A stretch of DNA of 64,000 nt, from the NCBI GenBank assembly GCA_947561395.2, contig OX387187.1, positions 2,362,976 to 2,426,975 of the forward strand. Direction: 5' to 3'. Below are positions 45,331 to 57,340 of this stretch, piece after piece; within the stretch, counting starts at the first letter, position 1; every line of letters begins with the position of its first letter. Below the pieces are notes generated by a model, which was given only the letters and a program-made list of their open reading frames with translations, was not told the DNA's origin and made no database searches. The stretch comes from Buxus sempervirens. Lineage: Eukaryota; Streptophyta; Magnoliopsida; Buxales; Buxaceae. Made by a program: the position numbers and the translations under genes.

Positions 45331-46446
45331 AGGGGTTTTGTTTGAGCTCAGAATCACGGGGTTGGATCAATGCAGGGTCTCCGCAGGGGGTGAGCTGAAA
45401 GGCAGCACCCAAGCGTACCTCAACCAATCTCCAGTTCATTCACTAGTGGCGTCGGCACCTAACTTCGGCTAGTAGTTCCCGGGCGTGCCTTAGCTAGTCG
45501 TTGGTTTAATCACCATTGACTTCGGCGTCTCACAAAGGGGAAGGCTATGCCAGGACGTTCATCCACCAAACTCCAATTTAATCATCGGTGGCTTCAGTGC
45601 CCTCAAAACTTCGGCTAGTAGTTCCCGGGCATGCCTTAGCTAGTCGTTGGTTTAATCACCATTGACTTCGGCGCCTCACAAAGGGGAAGGCTATGCCAGG
45701 ACGTTCATCCACCAAGCGGTTTAATCACCGGCGGCTTCAGTGCCCCAAGATTTCGGCTAGTAGTTCCCGGGCGTGCCTTAGCTAGTCGTTGGTTTAATCA
45801 CCATTGACTTCGGCGCCTCACAAAGGGGAAGGCTATGCCAGGACGTTCATCCACCAAACGGTTTAATCACCAGCGGCTTCAGTGCCCTAAGATTTCGGCT
45901 AGTAGTTCCCAGGCGTGCCTTAGCTAGTCGTTGGTTTAATCACCATTGACTTCAGCGCCTCACAAAGGGGAAGGCTATGCCAGGACGTTCCTCCACCAAA
46001 CGGTTTAATCACCGACGACTTCAATGCCCTACAGGCTTGACTGAATGATCTTGGAAAGATACAGATGGGTGTGATCTGAGCTCAAGGTCTTGGGTGTTTT
46101 TAAACACTTGCTGGGTTTCACGATCTCAATGAGAGAGATGCAATCAAAGGAAATAGGTGGTCATAGCAACCAAGAATATTGCAATTATCTGAGAAGAGGT
46201 GGTTTGTCAGAGACCGAGTTGCCCTATTGGAGGGAATTAATTCTTTCATTTCTAGTTCTTGTTTTGTTAAGTTTGAACAACATATTATAGTGAAAATAAA
46301 TTCATGCTCCAATCAAAAAGTGCCGCCGTGGCACAAAGTACATCATCATGCTTATCAAAATACAACAAAGCCAAAGTCTAGCTAGGTTGGTCATCATCAT
46401 AGTGAGACGACACGTCTTGCCTCCTCAAGGCTCGCAGAAGCTTGTT
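45331..46446 (-). repeat. 142-bp tandem repeat (4 units) and flanks, between ORF1 and gag
   Basis: The phrase TTCGGCTAGTAGTTCCCGGG starts near 45464, 45610, 45752 and 45894, a period of 142-146 bp. Each unit also has GGTTTAATCACC twice and AAAGGGGAAGGCTATGCCAG. The flank at 46041-46446 shows nothing recognisable. Confidence 0.88.
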
Positions 46447-47809
46447 CTACAGACGTCGGTCCTCCTCTACGCGTTTGCGCACTAATTCCATTTCATGTTG
46501 CAAGGCCGTATTGGCCTGCCTACTCTCCCGTTCCGAATCCACATAAGCTGAATGGATACGGGAGTGGGTCTCCTGTAGTTCGGCCACCCTGTCCCTATAT
46601 GTGTTAGGGGCGGAACTGGAATGTCGCTTGAAGTGACAGGCTGAAGAGGTGGGGGGCCGTCGTGGCCAAATTCCCGAGCTATCCACTGCTCGTAATCTTG
46701 AAAGTGTAATTCAGTGAAGACTTCTTCCCGATACACACACCGTCTTCCACTCCATCAGCAGTTGGGTCCTTAGTCCCTTGGTGAGTGGACCGATCAAATT
46801 GCCCAAGTCGTCCTTGACCGGGATTCCCTGCAGTTTCCCAAACTGTCTCAGAACCCGAATCGGATAGTACGGCACGGCATGGGTAAGTCCTATCAGGGAA
46901 AGGCCCTCTCTTTTCTTGAAAGCTATGATGGGGGTGTAGGGGATGTTGTAGGTACCCCACCATCTAATGTCTGTTTCTCCTTTCAAGTGGAGAAAGTGGT
47001 TAAACCAATCCTCACGAGCGGGTAGGTCTGGTTTGATCTCTCTTTGAGCCAACCAATGGATGTTGTCGCCGGTTGCCTTGTAATATGCACTGACTGGTGA
47101 TGACACCATTAAGTGGTCTTGCAGCCAAAGGTGGAGAAGGGGAGCGCACTCTTGAAAGCTCCGGGTTCCGTTTTTGGACAAAGTCAGGGAATGGAACAGT
47201 TGAGCTAGGATTAGTGGCATGATTCGGTATCCTACCCTGAGTTGATCCACAATTTCCATGAGGGCCAAATTAATGGTGTCTCCCCCAGTTGGAAAGAAGA
47301 CTTGCGACAGAACCACAAGGGTGAAGGTGTCAAACCAAGCCTGGGGTCTTTCCTGCTTTTTGTTTCTTATCTTTTCAGAAAGGAATGTTTTGGAGACCTT
47401 ATTGAATGCTTTGTCACCTCCTAAGGTCTGGAATTCTCCCCTTGAGAGGCCAAAGAAAGCGCAAGCTTCATTCTTGTAGCTTTCTTTGAGGCTTGGCCTA
47501 GCGGGTTCTCCTAAGTCGTGAAATCGGAGGAACAGGTCAAGTTCCTCAATTGTGGGAGTCAACTCATTGATACCGAATCGAAACACTGAAAGCTGGGGAT
47601 CCCAGAAAAGCAATGCTGCTTGGATCATATCCCAGTTGATCGGCACATTTAACAGGGGACAAAGTTTGTCCCATATGGTATTTGTGCTCCCATTCAATCT
47701 GCTCACTCCCTTAGAGCTGCCTTGTCCAGGAACGGATCCAGGGGGTATCCCAGGCGCACTTCTCTATCCTAGGGAAACGGGTTCTCTCAGATGAGGATGA
47801 GGATGCCAT
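46447..47809 (-). pseudogene. ORF1 of element B (DUF7745-like, extra ORF upstream of gag)
   Basis: A 331-residue open stretch (47706-46711) resembles the plant DUF7745 / mobile-domain type protein found before gag in Ogre elements: WDPQLSVFRFGINELTPTIE, LFLRF, VLSQVFFP, CAPLLHLWLQDHL, LPAREDWFNHFLHLKG. The likely start is the ATG at 47809-47807 (MASSSSSE), which is in another frame, so there is an indel near 47720-47780. Two more shifts near 46720 and 46570 lead into an acidic, coiled-coil-like C-terminus (RVAELQETHSRIHSAYVDSE) ending at TAG 46447. The function of this protein family is not known to me. Confidence 0.8.
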
Positions 47810-49314
47810 GCCAACTATCCGATCAAAATTCTAAATTAGTTTAAGGTTCCACACCAAACTCTTAATCAGTCCTAAGACATGCATAATCTTAAACAAAAGA
47901 ACTAAGCACTGGCAGTTCTAACATGCTTCACGAGATAAGCAAGAAACAGTGCGGAATTTAACTCAGGCACACATGGTGTGTGGTCCTAAGGGTTGGTGCA
48001 AATGAAGGCGCAACTCCTAGACATACTTGTGTAGAGGAGCACATTCAAGTCCTGATTAGTCTTTCTGTCTTTCATCTGTTCTTTCATCTGCTTTCGATGT
48101 CGGACTACTGCAAAAATTACAACTTGCCATCGAGGGCGAACTTTTACAAAAAAACTTCAAAGAATTCATCCTTAAGGCTGTTGGGAGCCAAAAGGGAGGA
48201 TACAGATTGCTTTCCAAGTGGGTAGGCTAAAAATTCCTAGATCTAGGGTTTCGTGCCTTTATTCTGATCTGGCATGCTTTCATCTCTCTGTCTGATCTGG
48301 CCGGCTTTCGTCTGCTCTAAAAGACCAATCTGGACTTAAAGTGCTCCCAGTGGACTCTAATGGGTCAAGACCCATAGCATACAGGACTCCATGCATGGAT
48401 CTGGGGTGGTTCCCCTGATCAAAATTAGGTGAGCTTCCTAAATTAGGGCTGAGGTCGCCCATGATCTAGGGTTTACTCAATTTGATGCAAAAGGTGGGGG
48501 TTGCTGCCCCTAATGGACTCTGGATTTTATTCCGATTTTACTCCTCTTATATTCACCATTCACAACATTCTCACCCTTGCATGCTCAACGTATAGTTTAC
48601 TCAGAAGCGCTAGGTGGGGAAGGATACCCAGCCCGAGACATAAGCCTACAAGGGTCTGGACCAGTACTGGGTCCTCGCGTGCCACGGCAAGAAACCAGTG
48701 GTGCTAATGGACTCCAAAAAGCTGGGGGGATGGGTTTACCCTGCTTTCCCCGGCAAGCCATGGGAGCGTAGGTGCTAATACCATCCCAAAGATCAGTTCA
48801 TTGGAATCAGAAGGGTAGGCTGCTAGAGAGGTCTAGGTTTTGGTAAAGAAGTTGCAATATCCGCTCTCATCAATTCAAGGTCGGATCATCCACGCAGCCT
48901 CCCTCGTGCGTGTCACCCCACGCAGTTTATCACACAAGAACGAAAAATAAAAAAATCCATCCACGGTGTGGTGGTGTGCCCGTGTGTGCAGTTGGGCTAC
49001 GTGCTGTGTCTACACAGGTGAGTTTTGTCTAGATTTTGTTGGTGAAGGGATTGTTACTGTCTCGTATAGTAAGGTGCAGAATTAGTACGCAATACGAGGT
49101 TCCCGGAGAGTCCCCAGGTAAGTGGAGGGTCACAAGGGACCGCTTAAATCCCACTTGCCTTAGGCAATTATCGCGTCCCTTTGACAGGACTCCCCAGAAC
49201 ACGTAATTACGCGTATTCTGTATCTTACTAAACGAGGTAGTAAGAAACCCTAAATATCAACTAAATCTCTATTACGCTAACTCATCTAATCAGGGTCCTA
49301 CTGGGCTGAGCTTG
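47810..49314 (-). other. Leader of element B
   Basis: About 1.5 kb between PBS and ORF1, non-coding. It is similar to the leaders of A (10780-12180) and C (56031-57340) when read on the minus strand. Shared phrases include GGATGATCC (near 48890), the AAAGCAGGGTAAACCC phrase (near 48740) and CCTAAGG / AATTGCC (near 49163). Short open frames here are not convincing. Confidence 0.75.
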
Positions 49315-49332
49315 TCCCTAGCGGAGTCACCA
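49315..49332 (-). other. Primer-binding site of element B
   Basis: TGGTGACTCCGCTAGGGA on the minus strand, three bases after the LTR end. It is a decayed tRNA-Arg-type site; two changes from the A and C forms look like C-to-T or G-to-A mutations. Confidence 0.75.
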
Positions 49333-49552
49333 GGCTGTGCGTGCGTCGGAAACGCGGCACGGGAAATTCGGAATCGCCACCGCCTGATGGGGTGCAGGCG
49401 GACACCTGGGTGCCTAATCTTGTCTATTAGGGCTTTTGGTCTGCGGCTTTGAGATTCTAAGTAGGGTCTCGGTTGTGGTCCGAGGAAGTCCGTAAACACC
49501 CCGGTCCACCCCGTCGGGTGACGGGTCCCTTAGGTTTATCCTGGTTTGAGTC

Positions 49553-52552
49553 TGTAAAACCCCGAATTTTCACCTAATAAATAAATAAATAATAAATAAA
49601 ATAAAATATGAGTTAAGTCCTAATTAAAATAAAAAGTGAAGATTTAGAGGATAATTAATTCAAATAAGTTCTAAGTTGAAAATGAAGAAAGAATTTTAAT
49701 GAAATTAACCTAAAAGAATAAAAAGGGTATTTTGGTAATTTTCAGAAAAGGGTAATTAGTAAATAGATCATCAAATAATAATTAGAATTAGAAAATAGAA
49801 GAAAACAAATTAGTTTGACAAGTTAGAAATTAAAAGAAATTAATAAAAGCCTAAAATAGGGAAAAAGGGTAATTAAGAGATTTCAAGTCTTAATTTGGAG
49901 AAAATAAGGTTTTAAGTGATAAAAATGTTTAATTAAATATTTTGCACGAAAATAGGTTATTTTCATGAGTTTAGATAATAAGAAACTTAATTAGTATTGT
50001 TTAAGTGGAAAATAGAAGGTGGAGAAAAAGTAGGAATTAAATTAGAAAGATTAGACATTAACTAGACCATGGTTGGGTTAGCCCAAATTAAATTAGCCAA
50101 TTAGGGTTGGTTTAGGATTTCTAAAGCCTAGTATAAATAGGAGACTAAAGTTAGACAAGAGGGAATTTTCGTGGGTTTCTTATGAAGAGAAAAGAGGGAG
50201 AGAAAGGAAGGAGGTTTCTAATGGAGGTGTCTGACCAGCCACCATCAAAACGCGATCGGCGAAAATCCGTACGGTGGATCGCCTTCAAATTTGGAGGTTT
50301 TGTTCGTGACTGATAAAACTACATTGTGAACGGTGGAGATTTGAATTGGAAGAGTCTAGCTTGGTACGGTTGGGAGCAACATTCTGGTCCAGAATTAGAA
50401 GGTGCAATGGAAGAAGGATTTAGCGTATAAGGCAAGTAGTAACCCTTGGAAAACGTGAGGAATTGCATGATTTTGATTTCTGTGATTTCATATGGTTAGC
50501 CTGGATTAGATGGAACTGTATTTACATGGAATCAAGTTGCTTATATTTTCATGGTTTGTGTTCTTGATGGAATTATCAAATTAGTGAAGAAAGTTTAGTT
50601 GGATTATGTAAATAAAGGTAGGAGGGTATTTAATTCATAAAAATTACTCCAGAAGGCTCTAGGTAAGTTTCAGAAAGTTTTTAGATTAATTTAGACCAAG
50701 AAAACATAAAGCAAAAGCATAAGAATCCGAAATTGGAAAATCTGGAAAATTCTGTCAAAAATTGCACTAGCGCCTAGGATCGCCCAGTCCTGTAGAGGTA
50801 GGCGCTCTATGCAGAATTTGTAGATTTTGGGGATTTTGTAATTCGAATAAATTCCCAATAATTCTTATGATTAGTTAAGCATGTTAGCATCTTTATAAGG
50901 ACCTAATTAAGCTATAAAAATTATAAAATTAATTGAGAAAGATTAAGCAATAAATAGAAGGTTATAATGAAAGGATTGTTTATAAAAGAGTCAAAGGGTA
51001 TGGATATTGCTAGAAATAATACTACTGAAATTTATAGCTTACAAACATCTTTTAAACTTCATTCTAGGTCTGTAGAACATGCTGGAAAAATAAAATACAG
51101 AAAATTCAAATAGAAACTAGCTTAGGTGCTAAGGTAGGAAATTGGATTCTAATAAAGGGATTAAGAAGGAAAAGTTCAAGCATGATTTGATTTACTTTTA
51201 TTTGGGCTTTAAATATGAATATTGGCTACTGGATTTGCATAAACTTTAAGTTGCATCGAACTTATGATTCATGGGTTTATTTTGAATATAATTAAAGAAT
51301 CGCATCTGTTATCATGCAAAAGGCTCTGTTTGGATTATTGAGGATTGAAACATGGTTTTCACTTGGAATTGAATACTGTGGTATGGATTGGTATGTGGTA
51401 TGATATTGTTCTCTTTAATTTTACGGTTGGGTGATACGGCTTCTATGGTAGAGTTTGATACTATCTTTTAAGGCAGAGATGGGTAATCCTCTGTGTAGAG
51501 ATGTGTAATCCTTTACGGGTAAAAGTGTGTATGCCTCCTACATTAGCGTATCCTCCTGTATGTGGTTTTATCGTGGTTTGTGTCAGTGGGCTTAGCTGTA
51601 TATGGATCCATAGTTTTGGCTGGTTAGCTAAGTGGTATTTAGTTTGGGTTGATTTACTCCTATATTGCGAGCGCGCTTCCCTTTGCAAGTTAGTTTGCTC
51701 TGGGAGGGTCCTATGTCTGGAGGGACACCCCGGTGAGCCGCTGATGATTCCCTGTACATGTGGATAAGCGACCACACTCCATGTATTGATTCTGGTGCTG
51801 CATGCTGGTGGTACGTCCAACTCTGCGGGGTTCGTGCGCAATAAGTCGGTGACTACGGCTCTTGCCTAAGCTGCGCTGCATGGGGCTTGAGTATCATCAA
51901 GTAGCACTGTCCCTAAGCCGCACGGTGGAACAGCATTTAGTCGAGTGTCATCTCAAATACTTATCATCTTTGTGAGTCCTGCAATGGCACGTGTTTTATC
52001 GCTTTTATCGGTTTTACCTCGTTAACATCAAGCTACTGGTATTCATACATGATCGTCTGTTTTATCGCTTTATTTGGAATTGCCATGAATACCTTGGATT
52101 TCTCGTCTTATCGTTGATTAATCGAATACCTCATGACTATTTGCTTATATTGGACTGTTTCAAATTGCATGCACCTGCTACTTGCTGAGATGTAAATCTC
52201 ACTCCGTTTTCCCCTATATTTTTCAGGTTGCTTGGAGAGATCACGAAGATGGGGTTTTAATTTGATGGGTAGAATTATAATTGGTATTAATGTCACATGT
52301 TGATTAGATAAACTTAATTGTAAATTGAATTGAATATATTGATTAAAGAATTGTTTATTTTATTTGGCCACCATAACTCTGATGTAATTGATTTATAAAT
52401 TTTAAAATTATTGTGAATCTTGGTTTGTATTTGACCCCAGCTTCGTGGTAACACCTCGAGTTTGGTTGTTGAACCGGACTTGGGTTGTTACAGTAGCGAA
52501 CCGGGTTTGGGTTAGGTGTCGGTTTGCACTGACCCGGGTTCGGGGCGTTACA
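49553..52552 (+). mobile_element. 3,000-bp solo LTR nested in the B 5' LTR
   Basis: Bounded by TGTAAAACCCCG and GGGGCGTTACA, which are mutually inverted ends, and flanked by the exact duplication GAGTC (49548-49552 and 52553-52557). The B LTR reads through when it is removed. A TATA box at 50132-50139 suggests plus orientation. No PBS, coding region or second LTR copy is present. Length and the TGTAA...CCCCG / GGGG...TTACA ends recall Tekay/Del chromovirus LTRs, which is an inference. The AT-rich first third differs from all other LTRs in the window. Confidence 0.9.
50132..50139 (+). promoter_or_regulatory. TATA box of the nested solo LTR
   Basis: TATAAATA in CTAGTATAAATAGGAGAC, about 580 bp from the LTR start. 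Confidence 0.65.
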
Positions 52553-54839
52553 GAGTCAGCTCACTTTGGTCTCACCCGATTCCTAATCTGATATGCAGTT
52601 TAATTAAGTCTGGCAGGACCACTTGGGTGGTGTGGGTCCCTTTAATTGCTTTTATCTTGATTAATTAGGTAATCTGAGTCTGGTTGGATGGGCCCCATTA
52701 GAAGGCCCACGGTGTCCTTGGTGGGCTTAGTCAAGCCCGTGTTCCCTTGTAGGCCTCGACCTATCCTAGGAGGCCCTTTGGGCTTTGGTTAAGTGCATTG
52801 GTTTTACTTTAGGTTTAGATTTGAAGGTTAAGTGTTTTCCATGCAAAGGTGGGCCGGATTGGTTTGTGGGCCCTCATGGTGGCCAAGTAATTTTATTTTA
52901 TCTTTTTAACTTGCCAAAGATGGGTTGGACACTGGGCTTGGGGCCCATAGTCCTGATTAGGGCTTGTAAGCCCAAGTTACCAGAAGTTAGGGGTTGCACC
53001 CTTCCCTAGTTTGGTTGGTGGGCTTTGGAAGGCCCAGTAGGCCATTGCCCTTGGTCTCGGCCAAACCATACATTTCATGCATCAATTTCAAAAGTCCGGT
53101 TCGGGTGGACCACCTTAGGTTTGGCCCGCCCGATTTAATCGATTAATTTTGCTTATCTTGATTAAGTTGCATACATGCATGTTTATTGGGCCGGGTGGGC
53201 CCCGTTGGAAGGCCCACTGGAAATCGAGTAGGACCGAGGGTCCAAGTCCCATGTTGGATTTTCGGGTGACCCGGAAACCTTGTTGGTTTATTCGGTTTGG
53301 TTCGGAAATGGCACTCACACCCAGCAATAATCACAAAAAATATACAAGACTGACACTTTGTCAGGGAAAGACTGGCTCATTATGCTGGGTCCAAGGGGAC
53401 GTACCCGGGGCCCCTGTGGGCGGAGTGAAGTGGAGCCCACGGGGTGGGGTACCTCCCTGCACCAAGGAACTAGTTGGACGCGCAGCGAACAAAGGGGGTG
53501 GGGGGTGCAGCGGGCGAAGCCCCCCACGGTACGGTAAAGGGTATTTTCGGAATTTTCAAAAAAATATAGCAATTCGGCATGTTTTTAGGGGTATGCACCG
53601 ACCTCAGGCACTAGGCGTGAGGTCGGCGCGGGCTGGGCGGACCGAAAACCTGCGAAGCGCGAAAAGCGCTCGCGCGAAGTGATCGCGCTCACTTCGCCCG
53701 GAGTGAGCGCGAGCTTCACGCGAAGTGATCGCGTGAGCTTCGCGTGAGCTTCGCGCGAACTCAGCGGACACCCGATGCTCTCTGTTTTTTTTTAAACTCC
53801 ATTTTTAACTGGTTTTGAAGCTCTGTAACTGGTTTTTAAGCTCTGTAAGCCCTCCCAGGGCTTCGACCACTCCCCAGAAGACACTTAAACTTGTATTGGA
53901 ATTAATCTAACCTGCTTAAAGACACAACTCCATATCACTTAAAAAAAGAAAAACCAAACCTGATTATCCCGAAAAAACAACACTGACAGACCACTACAGG
54001 GGTAATGGGGAAGGGACCATGCTTGCAGGCACATAGGCAGGGGGTTGGGGGAGCAGGTTGGCAATTCTAACAAATATACAGAGAAAGAAGCAAAAAGAAC
54101 AATGACAAGCAGGTATAGCATGAGTGAGAGACATTTTTACCTATGCCTGACCGGACCTCCGTGCATGCATGTGAACACTCGGGGACGCGAAATAGAAAGA
54201 GAGAGGGGGGGGGGGGTTTATATGGGATATACAATACATGCTCGAAACAAGGGAACAGACTCCCTTTACTCAATAATCCACCCATAGAAACCCTCCGAAC
54301 AGTGGCCGAAGGTGGGATGACAAGCCTCCCATCTTCTCATGGGGTCTCATGGAGTCTCCCTTACCCTCGGAGACTTCCATGTTATCAAAATAGAATGATG
54401 TGCATGTTATATCCAGGAGAACAAAACAAATGCGTTAATCTGCTCATACAACTCCGACTTTCATATATGTAAAGTGAAACTAGGCTAGGAACAATACCTG
54501 AGAGTTCTTATCCCTTTTTTGTGGAAGCGTGTGACCTTCTTGAGGCGAACACACCAGCGATGAGCTTCTTCTCCAACAGCTAGGACAAGTGGCTCCTCCC
54601 GCTTTCGGTAGAAGAGTGACGAAGAAGGAGAAGAGGGGGAGTTCGGAAGGTAAGGCCGGGTGCTTGGGGAGCTAGGGAGGGAAGTCAGGCCACGGGAGAG
54701 GAGATTCCCGAAAACAAAAGCCAACCAGAGAGAAAGAAAAACCTTCCTCGAAAAATCCCTCAATCCGAAAAATCTTCCAACCCAAAAAATGTTCGAACCC
54801 TAAAATGATCCAACCCCTTGCGTGAAATCTCGCGCGGCC

Positions 54840-54846
54840 TTATATA
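54840..54846 (-). promoter_or_regulatory. TATA box of the B 5' LTR (promoter of the element)
   Basis: TATATAA on the minus strand, identical in context to 32260-32266. The inverted word GGTATCCGCTCA...TGAGCGGATACC lies just upstream (54868-54920). This would be the start region of the element B transcript. Confidence 0.7.
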
Positions 54847-55269
54847 GGCAAGGGAGAAGGGGGTATCCGCTCACTTAAAATGGGGATCCGCTCAGTCCTG
54901 TGCTGAGCGGATACCCGCCTGCCACGTTCGCGCGAACGGCATAATGATGAAAAATCATTTAATGCCGCCGCTCGCCGGTCGGAAAATCTGAAAAATTCAG
55001 ATTTAGTCCCTGGCCAATTTCAATTTAATCCGATATTCTCGGATTTTTACAGATTTAGTCCCTGGGATATTTCCTATATTTGGATATTTACGGATTTGAT
55101 CCCCGAGATATTTTCCAACGCAACTCGCCACGTTTGCAGCTTTTTGCCACGTGCGCAGATTGTCGGTTTTGCTGCTCGGGAATTTCGTCAGCTCATATTT
55201 TATTCCCCCGGGCTCCGATCTGGGCAAACTTAGTTGTGTTAGAATCGTATCGGAGCCCTTTATCCCATG

Positions 55270-55860
55270 ACCTAGGGGTAGGCCTCTGGATCGGATTTTA
55301 ATAGAAAGTCAACTTTTGGCTCTGCTCAAGTTTGACCACCCGTAGAACCTTTATCCGGACCCCGATTCCTGCAAACTCAGTTGCGTTGGAACCGTGTCCA
55401 GATTCTATATCCAATGACCTAGGGGTAGGCCTCTGGATCAGATTTTAGCAGAAAGTCAACTTTTGGCTCTGCTCAAGTTTGACCGCCCGCAGAACCTTCA
55501 TCCGGACTCCGATTCCTGCAAACTCAGTTGCGTTGGAACCGTGTCGAGATTCTCTATCCAATGACCTAGGGGTAGGCCTCTGGATTGGATTTTAGCAGAA
55601 AGTCAACTTTTGGCTCTGCTCAAGTTTGACCGCCCGCAGAACCTTCATCCGGACCCCGATTCCTGCAAACTCAGTTGCGTTGGAACCGTGTCGAGATTCT
55701 CTATCCAATGACCTAGGGGTAGGCCTCTAGATCGGATTTTAGCAGAAAGTCAACTTTTGGCTATGCTCAAGTTTGACCTCCCGCACAACCTTCATCCGAA
55801 CCCCGATTCCTGCAAACTCAGTTGCGTTGGAACCATGTCGAGATTCTCTATCCAATGGCA
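55270..55860 (-). repeat. Four 147-bp U3 subrepeats in the B 5' LTR
   Basis: AGAAAGTCAACTTTTGGCT recurs near 55303, 55450, 55597 and 55743. The partner LTR has five units. Confidence 0.88.
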
Positions 55861-55987
55861 TAAAGTAAGGTGGCCAATTTCCACTTGATCAAAAAGTCAG
55901 CTTTTCACCCCTGAGGGTTTGAATTTCTATCCAGGGTTTGCATTTCTGGTTTTTATGGGAGCGCAAAAATGAGGTTCTTACATCGCC

Positions 55988-56009
55988 CATGCGACAGACC
56001 ATGCGCACA
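55988..56009 (+). mobile_element. Element C 5' LTR, last 22 bases
   Basis: After the second TCGCC the sequence goes on CATGCGACAGACCATGCGCA and CA, the end of the LTR begun at 28816. Element B thus inserted 22 bp from the LTR end. Confidence 0.8.
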
Positions 56010-56012
56010 GCT

Positions 56013-56030
56013 TGGCGACTCCGCGGAGGA
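56013..56030 (+). other. Primer-binding site of element C
   Basis: TGGCGACTCCGCGGAGGA, three bases after the LTR end, tRNA-Arg type. Confidence 0.78.
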
Positions 56031-57340
56031 CCTTCTCAACCTAGTTGGACCTTGGTTAGAAATAGTCAACATAGGGGGATATAGATTGGTTTAAGGAGAC
56101 TTTCTATCTAACTTTAGTGAGATTTAGAATATACACAATTGCATAATCTGGGGAGTCCTGTCATAAAGGACGAGATAATTGCCTAAGGTTTGTGGATTTT
56201 AAAAGGGACCGTTGTGACCCCACCACCTACCTAGGGACTCTCCCGGAACATCGTGTTGCATGCTAATTCTGCACTTTACTATAAAAAAACAATAAGGAAC
56301 CTTTTACCAATCAAATATCCAAACTCATCCGATTAGACACAGCAATTTGCCCAACTGCACACAAGGGCACTCACCACACTGTGGATGGATCTTTTTCTAC
56401 CTTACTGATAACTGCGTAGGGTGACATTCACGCGGGGGACTGTGTGGATGATCCAACCCTGAATGAAATGCTGGAATATTGCTCTTCTTCACCAAAACCT
56501 GGACCTCTCTAGCAGCCACCCTTCTGACTCATATGAACATATTCTTAGGATGGCATTAGCCCCACGCTTCCTTGGCTTACCAAGGAAAGCAGGGTAAACC
56601 TATCTCTCTAGGTTTCTAGATTCCTATAGCGCCGCTGGCTTCTTGCAATGGTACGCGAGGGTCTAGTACTTGGCTCAAACCCTTGTAGGAAAATATCTTG
56701 GGCTGGGTACCCCTTCCCCATCTATCATTTCTGAATAAATCAGGATTTTGTGAATGTGAATGTGAATGCTGGAAATAATAAAAGTAAAATCAATTTAAAA
56801 CCCAGGAGTCCATCAGGAGTAGCAATCCCCGCCTTTTGCATCAAACTAAGTAAACCCTAGATCATGGGCTACCTCAGCCCTAATTTAGGAAGCCAACCAA
56901 AGTTTGATCAAGGGAGCCACCCCAGATCCATGCGTTGAGTCCCGTGAGCCGTGGGCCTTGACCCATTAAGTCCGCAGGAAGCCCAATAAGCCTGGATCAA
57001 TCTTCAAGTAGACGAAAGTCGACCAGATCAGAAAAGCAAACGAGAGCAAGCCAGATTAGAACATGGCCAATACAACCGTAGATCTAGGACTTCTCAACCT
57101 ACCCCTTTTTGAAATAAAATGTATCCTTTCCTAGGGTTCCCAAAAACCCTGGGATTGAACACTTTTCTAGCTTTTTTCGCCCTCGTTGGCAAGTTGTAAG
57201 TAGCTCTTCAATTAGACAGCAGAGATTCTTCAAAGAAGACTGATTTGGATTTAGATGTGCTTCCTTACACAATTACGTATAGGAGTCGTGCCTTTACTGG
57301 CACCAACCCCTTTTAGGACTGCACACACATTTCAATTTTG
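56031..57340 (+). other. Leader of element C
   Basis: Similar to the leaders of A and B along about 1.3 kb (GACGAGATAATTGCCTAAGG at 56169, GTGGATGATCC near 56446, GGAAAGCAGGGTAAACC near 56583). No ORF of note. Confidence 0.75.

Larger units (their letters stand above)
49336..55982 (-). mobile_element. 5' LTR of element B (carries a nested solo LTR)
   Basis: On the minus strand it runs from TGTAAGAACCTC (55982) to GCACGCACA (49336). Removing the insertion at 49553-52552 and one copy of its target duplication leaves about 3.64 kb, matching 29712-33548 with few mismatches. It is ~195 bp shorter than the other LTR, mostly from one fewer 147-bp subrepeat and a shorter GC-rich cluster. TATA at 54840-54846. 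The G run at 54208 is shorter than its partner at 31620. Confidence 0.9.
29707..55987 (-). mobile_element. Element B: full-length Ogre-like (Tat lineage) retrotransposon with TSD
   Basis: Spans 29712-55982 (about 26.3 kb including a 3-kb nested solo LTR) and is flanked by TCGCC (29707-29711 and 55983-55987). On the minus strand, in order: 5' LTR, PBS, leader, ORF1, two tandem arrays, gag, protease, reverse transcriptase, RNase H, archaeal-type RNase H, integrase, 3' region, polypurine tract, 3' LTR. The extra ORF before gag, tRNA-Arg PBS, dual RNase H and LTRs of almost 4 kb are hallmarks of Ogre. Eleven in-frame stops in gag-pol and several frameshifts make it inactive. It sits in the 5' LTR of element C. 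Confidence 0.92.

Noticed and set aside
53149-53682. 177-codon open frame in the B 5' LTR
   Set aside because: The other LTR has it in a shorter, different form, it is antisense to the LTR, and it has no recognisable domain.
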